A DNA stretch of 52,370 nt from Caldilineaceae bacterium (lineage in GTDB: Bacteria > Chloroflexota > Anaerolineae > Caldilineales > Caldilineaceae). Below are positions 7,980-15,287 of this stretch, one piece after another. Both the position numbers and the translations under genes were made by a program. Where the stretch lies: positions 1 through 52,370 of the forward strand of contig JACKBC010000048.1 of the NCBI GenBank assembly GCA_020634755.1, in the 5' to 3' direction. The number at the start of each line of letters is the position of its first letter. Within the stretch, counting starts at the first letter, position 1. Below the pieces are notes generated by a model. It was given only the letters and a program-made list of their open reading frames with translations. It was not told the DNA's origin and did not search any database.

Positions 7980-8012
7980 GATGGCTCTGTGCGCTGCACA
8001 ACCGCCATCATC
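7980..8012. repeat. Repeat family R5, copy 1 (33-bp hairpin)
   Basis: GATGGC-TCT-GTGC, a short loop, GCAC-AACC-GCCATC: an interrupted hairpin 30 bp upstream of the Gfo/Idh/MocA start. Almost the same sequence recurs at 37329-37361. Confidence 0.75.
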
Positions 8013-8042
8013 CAAATCCTGGAGGAATGAGGAGGAATCAAC

Positions 8043-8996
8043 ATGACGCTACGTGCAGGCTTTATTGGCGCGGGCAACCGCAGCCAAAGCGCCCATTATC
8101 CCAATGTACAGCGCCTGGCCGATGTGGAAATGACGGCAGTCTGCGAACTGGATGAAGCCAGGTTGGACCAGGTTGTGGAGAAATATGGATTTTCCCATGT
8201 GTACACCAACCATCAGGAAATGCTGGCAAAGGTAGAGCTAGATATTGTCTACTGCGTCATGCACGAGCGCTGGCTGCTGCAACCGGCGCTGGACTGTCTC
8301 AATGCCGGCAAGCACATTTTTATTGAAAAGCCGCCGGGCGCCAATAGCCAAGAAACGCAGATGTTGCTGGATGCCGCCATTGCCAACAACGTCTATGCCA
8401 TGGTCGGCTATCAGCGGCGCTATGCCGCCACCACGCGGGAGGCCATGCGGCGGGTCCACGCCAAGGGGCCGGTATCCACGGTGGTGGGCGCCTTTAACAA
8501 ACAGCTTCTGGGCGACGCAGCTAAAGTGTTTACAACCACACTATGGGACGATGTAACGCACATGGTGGATCTGGTGCGCTTTATGGCCGGCGGCGAAGCC
8601 ATCGAAGTCACGGCCTATCGTGACAGCTTCGGCTCGAATCACCGCAACTGCTATACTGCGCTGATCCGCTTTGACAATGGCGTAACGGGCGCCATCTTTG
8701 GCAATCGCGCTTCGGGTAGCCGCGTGCTGCGCGCCGAGCTGCACGGTGTGGGCATCGGCTGCTATATGGACATTCCCGGCACGCTGGAAATTTTCGAAGA
8801 CAATCAACAATCGCTTATGGAGGGCTGGCAGGTCGATGGCGTGGCGGCAGAAGATCTGTATCAATATGAAGGCACCTATACCATGCACCAGCACTTTATC
8901 GACTGCGTGCGCAACGGCAAAGTGCCCAGCAGCGATCTGCGCGACGCCATCCATACCGTGCGGCTGGTGGACCAAATTGAGGGTCCAATGCCGTAA
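8043..8996 (+). CDS. Gfo/Idh/MocA-family oxidoreductase
   Basis: NAD(P)-dependent sugar or polyol dehydrogenase of 317 residues. An N-terminal Rossmann fold (GFIGAGNRSQSAHY) carries the dinucleotide loop, and FIEKPPGA provides the conserved E-K-P lysine region. The C-terminal alpha/beta domain follows (WDDVTHMVDLVRFM, then HQHFIDCVRNGKVPSSDLRDAIHTVRL). A strong double Shine-Dalgarno sequence (GGAGGAATGAGGAGGAA) precedes the ATG. The C-terminus ends soon after the conserved last helix. It lies downstream of the TIM-barrel epimerase, and the two probably act together, for example by oxidation and isomerisation of an inositol- or sugar-type substrate. Substrate unknown. Confidence 0.9.
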   Translation: MTLRAGFIGAGNRSQSAHYPNVQRLADVEMTAVCELDEARLDQVVEKYGFSHVYTNHQEMLAKVELDIVYCVMHERWLLQPALDCLNAGKHIFIEKPPGANSQETQMLLDAAIANNVYAMVGYQRRYAATTREAMRRVHAKGPVSTVVGAFNKQLLGDAAKVFTTTLWDDVTHMVDLVRFMAGGEAIEVTAYRDSFGSNHRNCYTALIRFDNGVTGAIFGNRASGSRVLRAELHGVGIGCYMDIPGTLEIFEDNQQSLMEGWQVDGVAAEDLYQYEGTYTMHQHFIDCVRNGKVPSSDLRDAIHTVRLVDQIEGPMP

Positions 8997-9020
8997 GTGC
9001 TGGGTCAAACCATTTGCCCC

Positions 9021-9091
9021 TCCATATATCTTGGTCCTATATATCTTGCTGCTATATGTCTTGCTCCTATATATCTTGCTCCTATATGTCT
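9021..9091. repeat. Tandem 15-bp repeat array
   Basis: A unit close to TCCTATATATCTTGC is repeated almost five times with single-base variants, starting 25 bp after the Gfo/Idh/MocA stop. Units abut directly with no unique spacers. The remaining 9092-9346 shows only a short inverted repeat, AATCCTA/TAGGATT, around 9231-9254. Confidence 0.85.
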
Positions 9092-9346
9092 AATGTGGCT
9101 TATCCACATTTGTGAATGATCAATGTATCTACATCACAATACGCAGCGCTTGCGGTACGCCAGGCAGGAAATTCACCTTTGATAAAACGGTTTCTACTCC
9201 GAGTTTGCGTACGTTTTATAAATGTTTCGCAATCCTATCCATCTGGCTAGGATTGAAGCCCTCTGTATGACGAGTGCTGATTGGGAACTTTTATTCTAAT
9301 GTAGATACAGGCGATGATTCATGTGAGTACGCCGCAAAAGCAAGAA

Positions 9347-9432
9347 TCAGTAGACCGCAACGACAAGCGATAAGGCCAGATTCACCAATCGAGACCAATG
9401 CCTGTATCGCCAACACCGTTGCGGTGTACTGA
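9347..9432 (+). repeat. Leader repeat R2, full copy upstream of uspA-like gene
   Basis: An 86-bp element whose ends TCAGTAGACCGCAACG and CGTTGCGGTGTACTGA are imperfect inverted repeats. The conserved centre includes AGATTCACCAATCGAGACC. It ends 15 bp before the UspA start codon, just ahead of its GGAGAGAAG ribosome-binding site. Other copies: 16998-17079 (-), 27478-27563 (-), 46607-46691 (+), 49815-49897 (+); partial at 5426-5465 and degenerate at 46241-46284. Confidence 0.85.
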
Positions 9433-9447
9433 GAATAGGAGAGAAGT

Positions 9448-9975
9448 ATGTCAAAGCGCAAAGTATTGATCACATTAGACGGTTCAAATTTGAGTCAGCA
9501 GATCATTCCGGCCGTGGAAAAACTGTTTTCGGCGCCAGAAACAGATCTGCTTCTTTTTAGCGTGGTGACAGTACCGCTGACCACAGAGCTGCCGGGACAC
9601 CACAGCATACCCTCAGCCGGTGATACATTATCGACAGTCATGCTGCACAGTGAACATGATTATCAGCACGATATCGAAGTGCAGGCTGAGAAATATTACG
9701 AAATTGAACAGGCGCTGGCCGCACAGCGGACGCGCGATCTACAGGAAGTTGGCCGCGCGCTGGAGCACGCGGGCTATTCGGTCATTATCGATTCGCGGGC
9801 CGGTGCAGTGGCGGAAGCGATTACAAAATATGCTCAAAGCAAAAAGGTGGATGTAATCGCCATGGCCACCCACGGGCGCAGCGGATTAACCCGGCTGCTC
9901 ATGGGCAGCGTGGCCGAAGAAGTAGTGCGCACCTCGGCCATTCCGGTGCTGCTATTGCGTCCCGATGAGGCGTGA
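9448..9975 (+). CDS. Universal stress protein (UspA family), single domain
   Basis: Cytoplasmic nucleotide-binding stress protein of 175 residues with one Usp domain. The N-terminal strand KVLITLDGS and the ATP-binding signature THGRSGLTRLLMGSVAEEVV (G-x2-G-x9-G-S type) are intact, indicating the ATP-binding class. A long insertion with many His, Glu and Gln residues (about 50-90) separates the first strand and helix from the rest. A good GGAGAGAAG ribosome-binding site precedes the ATG, and a complete R2 repeat sits immediately upstream. It leads a same-strand run with a metal transporter, a tandem Usp and phosphofructokinase, but the 410-bp repeat-filled gap before the transporter suggests a separate transcript. 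Confidence 0.95.
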   Translation: MSKRKVLITLDGSNLSQQIIPAVEKLFSAPETDLLLFSVVTVPLTTELPGHHSIPSAGDTLSTVMLHSEHDYQHDIEVQAEKYYEIEQALAAQRTRDLQEVGRALEHAGYSVIIDSRAGAVAEAITKYAQSKKVDVIAMATHGRSGLTRLLMGSVAEEVVRTSAIPVLLLRPDEA

Positions 9976-10104
9976 GTCATTGGGGTTGGCTACTGGTCAT
10001 TGGATGCTTGAGATGGCTTGTCGGTTCTCTGGGTTGGACATTGCATTGGCACTTGAAGAATGGGCGGAGGCGCCAAACGTATGTCATTACATACCTTGCC
10101 CACG

Positions 10105-10176
10105 CTGATGTGGCATAATGCCGTGATGTAGCATAATATGGTGATGTAGCATAATATGGTGATGTGGCATAATATG
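10105..10176. repeat. Tandem 18-bp repeat array (4 units)
   Basis: Four contiguous units of GTGATGTAGCATAATATG (first unit diverged) occupy exactly 72 bp in the gap downstream of the UspA gene. Each unit contains an AT-rich CATAATATG that resembles a -10 hexamer. Confidence 0.9.
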
Positions 10177-10238
10177 GTTGATTGCCAATGCAGCATTGGC
10201 AAAAGGACCAAGGTTCACTGATTTTACCATGTCACTTT

Positions 10239-10352
10239 GCTAGTGTCTCGTCACGTATGCTTTGATAGAAATGCACCAACCGTTATGTGACGAGACATTG
10301 GTGTTCTGACGCTGATTCATATCTATCATTTCAGGGTTGACAGAACACTAGC
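10239..10352. repeat. Foldback element with GCTAGTGT ends
   Basis: The outer ends GCTAGTGT (10239-10246) and ACACTAGC (10345-10352) are perfect inverted repeats. Inside are two further stem-loops: TGTCTCGTCAC/GTGACGAGACA (10244-10254, 10287-10297) and TGTTCTG/CAGAACA. It lies 33 bp upstream of the CDF transporter gene. Confidence 0.7.
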
Positions 10353-10385
10353 CTTCTGGCACCAACGTGGAAAGACCAAGCCACA

Positions 10386-11357
10386 ATGACCGTTTCGCAA
10401 CACGACACCACATTCACCACATTGCGGCGCTACGCCTGGCTTTCTGTAGCCGCGGCAGTGCTCACCATTGGACTCAAGACGGGGGCCTATCTACTTACTG
10501 GTTCAATTGGCCTATTCTCGGATGCGCTAGAATCCGTAGTCAATTTGGCGGCGGCGCTCATGGCGCTGACCATGTTGACCGTGGCCGCGCGCCCGCCAGA
10601 TGAAGAGCATCTATATGGCCACACCAAGGCCGAATACTTTTCAAGCGGCGTAGAGGGCGCATTAATTATTATGGCCGCGGCCAGCATTGGCTACGCCGCC
10701 CTGGGACGCTTGTTGCATCCGGCGCCATTGGAGCAGGTCAGCTGGGGGCTCATTGTGGCAACGGCGGCGTCGCTGGTCAATTTGTTCGCTTCGCGGCTGC
10801 TGCGCAAGGCGGGCGAAAATTACGGCTCAATCACGCTCGTGGCTGATGCCAAACATCTCATGACCGATGTGTGGACCTCGGTTGGCGTGGTGCTGGGGGT
10901 AGCTGCCGCAAGCTTGACGGGTTGGCTGTGGCTAGATTCGGTTATTGCTCTGTTAGTGGCCATTCACATACTTTGGATTGGCGTTCAGCTGCTGCGTGAG
11001 TCCGCCTTAGGCTTGATGGATACAGCGCTGCCCGCCGAGGAGCGCGCACAAATTGTAGAAATCCTAGAACGCTACCGCCGCCACCAAGTGACCTATCATT
11101 CCTTGCGCACGCGGCGGGCGGGATTGCGCCGTTTTATGTCGGTCCATGTCCTGACGCCAGGTATTTGGACCGTCCAAGAAGGCCACAATTGGCTCGAGCG
11201 CATCGAAGCGGAAATCCGCACGGCGTTGCCCAACATTACAATTCTCACTCATCTAGAGCCGGTGGAAGATCCGCGCTCTATGGATGACAAAGGGCTGGAT
11301 CGCGTGATGAGCACGCCGGTTGAAGCGAAGGAGAAATTGTATGATTTACGAATATAA
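10386..11357 (+). CDS. Cation diffusion facilitator (CDF) family transporter
   Basis: Inner-membrane divalent-metal exporter (Zn, Fe, Mn or Co class) driven by proton antiport, 323 residues. About six membrane segments lie in the first 215 residues, followed by a cytoplasmic ferredoxin-like domain containing HxLxP-like elements. The TM2 site reads FSDALESVVN (Asp46, Glu49, Asn53) and the TM5 site DAKHLMTDVW (Asp154, His157, Asp161). The classical TM2 Asp+4 position is Ser here, so the metal preference may differ from Zn-specific YiiP. A GGAAAG ribosome-binding site precedes the ATG. The last 17 bp overlap the start of the tandem Usp gene, implying translational coupling. Confidence 0.9.
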   Translation: MTVSQHDTTFTTLRRYAWLSVAAAVLTIGLKTGAYLLTGSIGLFSDALESVVNLAAALMALTMLTVAARPPDEEHLYGHTKAEYFSSGVEGALIIMAAASIGYAALGRLLHPAPLEQVSWGLIVATAASLVNLFASRLLRKAGENYGSITLVADAKHLMTDVWTSVGVVLGVAAASLTGWLWLDSVIALLVAIHILWIGVQLLRESALGLMDTALPAEERAQIVEILERYRRHQVTYHSLRTRRAGLRRFMSVHVLTPGIWTVQEGHNWLERIEAEIRTALPNITILTHLEPVEDPRSMDDKGLDRVMSTPVEAKEKLYDLRI

Positions 11358-12255
11358 CAAGATTGTTGTTCCACTAGATGGGTCGCCACAGGCTGAGCAA
11401 ATTTTGGATCAGCTGGCCTTCTTAGGTCCCGCGCAAACAAAGAGCATCGTGCTTGTAAACGCAGTTGTGCCTTCCCACTACGCGGTAACGACTCCGCAGC
11501 TTGGCATTCCCAATATCATTGCCTATATGGTAGCTGGGGCCAATGAATATCTGAGCCAAGTGCAGGAAAAATTACAAACGCAAGGATATACCGTTTCTAC
11601 ACATGTCATGGAAGACGATGCCGCGTTGAGCATTGTCAATTTGGCCAAGACAGAAGGCGCCAATTTAATTGCCATGACCACCCACGGCCGCTCTGGTTTG
11701 GCCCGCTTGGCGCTGGGCAGCATTACGGAAAGAGTGATTCACACGGCGACGGCGCCGCTGCTGCTGGTGCGGCCAGATGTAACGTCCATTACACAGCTGC
11801 GGCGCTTGCTAGTTCCGCTGGATGGTTCACAATTGGCGGAAGACGCGCTGCACCATGCCGTTGCATTGGCCAAGATGAACGGCGCGTCTATTCTGTTGAT
11901 GCAGGCTACGCACGAACTGGACGCAGGGAATAAGCGCATTCTCTTTGCCAACGAAGAAGAGGCCGAGGAGGCCATGTCTCAATGGCTGCAAGATGCTGAC
12001 ACCTATTTGCAATCGATAAAGCATCAGCTGCTTGGGCAAGACATTGCTGTGGAAACGTTGGTCAAAGCCGGCGAACCCGCCGCGCAAATCAGCCAAATTG
12101 TGGCCGACCGCGCCATCGACTTGGTGGTCATGAGTACCCACGGGCGCACAGGCGTGCGGCGCTGGATGTACGGCAGCGTCGCCAACAAAGTCCTGCGCGG
12201 CTTGACGCATCCGCTGCTCTTGATTCCTAGCCGGGCAGCGGCGGAAGATGCATAA
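11341..12255 (+). CDS. Universal stress protein with two Usp domains
   Basis: A 304-residue tandem Usp protein. Domain 1 (about 1-145) ends with THGRSGLARLALGSITERVI, and domain 2 (about 150-300) with THGRTGVRRWMYGSVANKVL; both retain the ATP-binding G-rich loops. ATG 11341 is chosen over an upstream in-frame TTG (11320) because AAGGAGA lies at the right distance in front of it. It overlaps the CDF transporter gene by 17 bp in a different frame. Coupled synthesis of a metal exporter and a nucleotide-binding Usp suggests that the Usp may regulate the transporter; this is inference. Confidence 0.95.
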   Translation: MIYEYNKIVVPLDGSPQAEQILDQLAFLGPAQTKSIVLVNAVVPSHYAVTTPQLGIPNIIAYMVAGANEYLSQVQEKLQTQGYTVSTHVMEDDAALSIVNLAKTEGANLIAMTTHGRSGLARLALGSITERVIHTATAPLLLVRPDVTSITQLRRLLVPLDGSQLAEDALHHAVALAKMNGASILLMQATHELDAGNKRILFANEEEAEEAMSQWLQDADTYLQSIKHQLLGQDIAVETLVKAGEPAAQISQIVADRAIDLVVMSTHGRTGVRRWMYGSVANKVLRGLTHPLLLIPSRAAAEDA

Positions 12256-12355
12256 GCAGGCTATCAAAGGAGTGCGCTTCAACGTATGAGCGTGCAAGTA
12301 AAACACCCTGATACCCTAACCCAAGCGGTATCACAACGCACAAAGGATTAAATAG

Positions 12356-13474
12356 ATGTCCGCAAGGTTATCTAACAAAATAGAACGCATTGCCATCTGC
12401 ACCGGCGGTGGCGACGCGCCCGGTCTCAACGCGGTGATTCGGGCAGTAGTGTTGGCGGCGCAACGGCGCAAATGGGAATGTTATGGAATTCGCGATGGGT
12501 TTAACGGATTGTTGCTGCCCGAACGCTATCGCGGCAATGGCCTCATCCGCTTGGATAATGAGGCCGTGCGCGGCATCACCCACCTGGGTGGTACAATCTT
12601 GGGTACGACCAATCGCAATAACCCATTGCATTTTCCGATTACGGATAAAGACGGCAACGTATCAGAAGTGGACCGCAGCGACGAACTGGTGCACGCCTTT
12701 CAGCTGCATCAGCTCGATGCGCTGATTTCGGTGGGGGGTGATGGTTCGCTGGCCATTGCCAATGTGCTGGCGCAAAAGGGGCTGCGCGTCATTGGCGTTC
12801 CCAAAACCATTGACAACGACCTGGACCGCACGGTGGCCACTTTTGGCTTTGACACGGCGGTCTCCTTTGCCACCGAGGCCCTGGACCGGCTGCACACCAC
12901 CGCCGAATCGCACAACCGCATTATGGTGGTAGAGGTTATGGGGCGCTATGCCGGCTGGATTGCGCTGCATGCGGGCGTGGCCGGCACGGCGGATGTCATT
13001 CTCATACCGGAAATCCCATTTGATCTCAACAAAGTGGTCGAAAAGATAAACGAACGGGAAGCAAACGAACGCAAGTTTACCATTGTCGTTGTGGCCGAGG
13101 GCGCCAAACCGATCGATGGCGACATCTCGCTATTGGGTACCGAAATTGGCCACGCCGAACGGCTGGGAGGTATTGGCGCCAAGGTGGCCGTAGAGTTGGC
13201 GCAGATGACCAACAAAGATACGCGCGTGGTCGTGCTGGGCCATCTGTTGCGCGGCGGTTCGCCCACGCCCCACGACCGGCTGCTCTCATTACGCTTTGGG
13301 GCCGCGGCCGTGCGGGCGCTGGCGGAAGGACAATCTGGCATTATGGTGGCGCTGGACCCGCCCACGGTCAACTATGTGCCATTGGAAGAGGCCACCAGCC
13401 GCATGAAAAACGTGCCGCTGGATTGTGACACCATGCTCACGGCGCGTGAGGTGGGCATCTGCTTTGGCGATTGA
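12356..13474 (+). CDS. pfkA: 6-phosphofructokinase, mixed-substrate (group III) type
   Basis: Phosphorylates fructose 6-phosphate to fructose 1,6-bisphosphate in glycolysis. The 372-residue protein has the N-terminal TGGGDAPGLNAVIR nucleotide loop, GGDGS at 127-131 and GVPKTIDNDLDRT around 148-159, plus the MVVEVMGRYAGWIA substrate region. Gly at GGDGS favours ATP, whereas Lys in PKTIDND is the residue typical of PPi-dependent enzymes. This combination defines the so-called mixed or group III PFKs, so the phosphoryl donor cannot be settled from sequence. AAAGGA lies 8 bp before the ATG. The gene converges on the aldehyde dehydrogenase with only 13 bp between stop codons. Confidence 0.95.
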   Translation: MSARLSNKIERIAICTGGGDAPGLNAVIRAVVLAAQRRKWECYGIRDGFNGLLLPERYRGNGLIRLDNEAVRGITHLGGTILGTTNRNNPLHFPITDKDGNVSEVDRSDELVHAFQLHQLDALISVGGDGSLAIANVLAQKGLRVIGVPKTIDNDLDRTVATFGFDTAVSFATEALDRLHTTAESHNRIMVVEVMGRYAGWIALHAGVAGTADVILIPEIPFDLNKVVEKINEREANERKFTIVVVAEGAKPIDGDISLLGTEIGHAERLGGIGAKVAVELAQMTNKDTRVVVLGHLLRGGSPTPHDRLLSLRFGAAAVRALAEGQSGIMVALDPPTVNYVPLEEATSRMKNVPLDCDTMLTAREVGICFGD

Positions 13475-13487
13475 TCGAGCGTGCGCG

Positions 13488-15008
13488 CTACTGAAATTCG
13501 ATGCCTTGCGCCAAGGGCAAGCTACGCGACCAATTGATCGTGTTGGTCTGCCGCCGCATATAGCCCTTCCAGGCATCAGAGCCAGACTCACGGCCACCCC
13601 CCGTCTCTTTTTCTCCCCCAAAAGCGCCACCGATCTCGGCCCCGCTGGTGCCAATGTTGACATTGGCAATGCCGCAGTCCGAGCCGCCCACCGCCAGAAA
13701 TTGCTCCGCCGTCAGCAGATTGGTGGTGAAGATGGCGCTAGAGAGCCCTTGCGGCACGGCATTGTGGATGGCAAGGGCCTCATCAAGTGATTCATACGTC
13801 ATCACGTAAAGAATCGGCGCAAAAGTTTCATCACAGACCAGCGGCGTCTGTTGCGGCATCTGCACAATGGTGGGCTGCACAAAACCGGGGCCTTTTTCCG
13901 GCAGCGCGTGGCCGCCGGTCAAAATGCGCCCCCCATCGGCCTGCGCCTGAGCCAGCGCTTTCATCATACGCTCAACGGCCACGCTGTTGACCAGCGGCCC
14001 CATCAGGGTCTCGGTCTGCATGGGGTCGCCAATCGGCACGCTTTCATAGGCGCGCACCAAGCGGCTGGTCAGCTCGTCGGCAATGGATTGATGCACAATA
14101 ATGCGCCGGGTGGTGGTGCAGCGCTGCCCCGCCGTACCAACCGAGCCAAAGACAATGGCGCGCACCGCCAGATCCAAATCGGCATCCTCGCTGACAATAA
14201 TGGCATTGTTGCCGCCCAGTTCCAAAATGCTTTTGCCCAGACGGCCGGCCACAACCTGCGCCACATGACGCCCCACCGGAATCGAGCCGGTAAAGCTAAT
14301 TAGGGGCAGGCGGGCATCGCTGGCCATGCGTTCACCAATGGCTTGGTTGCCGCCAATAATGCTGGTGAAGATGCCATCCACGCCGTGGTCGGCCATGACG
14401 CGGTTACAAATATGCTGCACGGCAATGGCGCACAGCGGCGTGCTGAGTGATGGCTTCCAGATCATGGTATCGCCACAAACGGCGGCCAGGGCGGCATTCC
14501 ACGACCAAACGGCCACCGGAAAGTTAAAGGCCGTAATAATGCCGACGGGGCCCAATGGGTGCCACTGTTCATACATGCGGTGGCCGGGCCGCTCCGAATG
14601 CATGGTCAGCCCATAGAGCTGACGCGACAGCCCCACGGCAAAATCGCAAATATCGATCATCTCCTGCACTTCGCCAATCCCCTCAATGCGAATCTTGCCC
14701 ATCTCCAACGTGACTAATTCGCCCAGCGGCTCCAGATGGTCGCGCAGGGCGTTCCCCAAGTCGCGCACCAGCAGGCCGCGCTTGGGCGCCGGCAACGTGG
14801 ACCAGCCGGCAAAGGCCGCGGCGGCTTTATCCACCACGGCGTCATATGTAGCAGGCGTGGCCATTACGACAGACGCAATGGGTTCGCCAGTGGTGGGATT
14901 ATAGGAGACCAGTTTTTCCCCGGCAGGGTCGCTGATCCAGCCATCGACGCCGGCACAGGCCCCAGGATTAATTTCGGAAAGTTGAAGTTTACTGAGAAGT
15001 GAGTTCAT
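13488..15008 (-). CDS. Aldehyde dehydrogenase, ALDH7 (alpha-aminoadipic semialdehyde dehydrogenase-like)
   Basis: NAD-dependent oxidation of a semialdehyde, probably 2-aminoadipate semialdehyde/piperideine-6-carboxylate (lysine degradation), or a related substrate. The 506-residue sequence shows ALDH7-type features such as HRMYEQWHPLGPVGIITAFN and the PVAVWSWNAALA stretch. The catalytic residues are present: Asn162 (FNFP), Glu263 in LELGG and Cys297 in GQRCTTTRR. ATG 15008 is preferred over ATG 15026 because an AAAGG ribosome-binding site precedes it. No lysine-aminotransferase gene is adjacent, so the physiological pathway is uncertain. Upstream lies a repeat-containing 279-bp gap. Confidence 0.9.
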   Translation of the reverse strand: MNSLLSKLQLSEINPGACAGVDGWISDPAGEKLVSYNPTTGEPIASVVMATPATYDAVVDKAAAAFAGWSTLPAPKRGLLVRDLGNALRDHLEPLGELVTLEMGKIRIEGIGEVQEMIDICDFAVGLSRQLYGLTMHSERPGHRMYEQWHPLGPVGIITAFNFPVAVWSWNAALAAVCGDTMIWKPSLSTPLCAIAVQHICNRVMADHGVDGIFTSIIGGNQAIGERMASDARLPLISFTGSIPVGRHVAQVVAGRLGKSILELGGNNAIIVSEDADLDLAVRAIVFGSVGTAGQRCTTTRRIIVHQSIADELTSRLVRAYESVPIGDPMQTETLMGPLVNSVAVERMMKALAQAQADGGRILTGGHALPEKGPGFVQPTIVQMPQQTPLVCDETFAPILYVMTYESLDEALAIHNAVPQGLSSAIFTTNLLTAEQFLAVGGSDCGIANVNIGTSGAEIGGAFGGEKETGGGRESGSDAWKGYMRRQTNTINWSRSLPLAQGIEFQ

Positions 15009-15157
15009 GGTGAAAGCCTTTTGCAAGTACGGTTTACTTGTATGATGAGGTTATGCGCTCCAGAAGATCCACGGGCGCGGCTTAAATTGTGAGAAAATAA
15101 TTGCATGTTCAATGGACATTATCGGTAATAAGAGCATTTAAAAATCGTACGCTGATT

Positions 15158-15217
15158 TACGCGGATGAACACAGATTGTTCAGACAGTATCAGCGTTTAT
15201 CCGTGTTCATCCGCGTA
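15158..15217. repeat. Intergenic hairpin (15-bp perfect arms)
   Basis: Arms TACGCGGATGAACAC (15158-15172) and GTGTTCATCCGCGTA (15203-15217) are perfectly complementary across a 30-nt loop. It resembles the 'TTTACGCGGATGAACACAGA' type of intergenic repeat seen in many bacteria. It lies between two minus-strand genes and has no T-tract. Confidence 0.75.
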
Positions 15218-15287
15218 CTCAATCTTCATTCCGACAATCTCTCATACACGCGCCATTGTAGAGGAAGAGCCTAGAATGGGCAAAGCG

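Noticed and set aside
9021..10176. CRISPR array (15-bp and 18-bp repeat clusters)
   Set aside because: Units are contiguous without unique spacers, and no cas genes are present.
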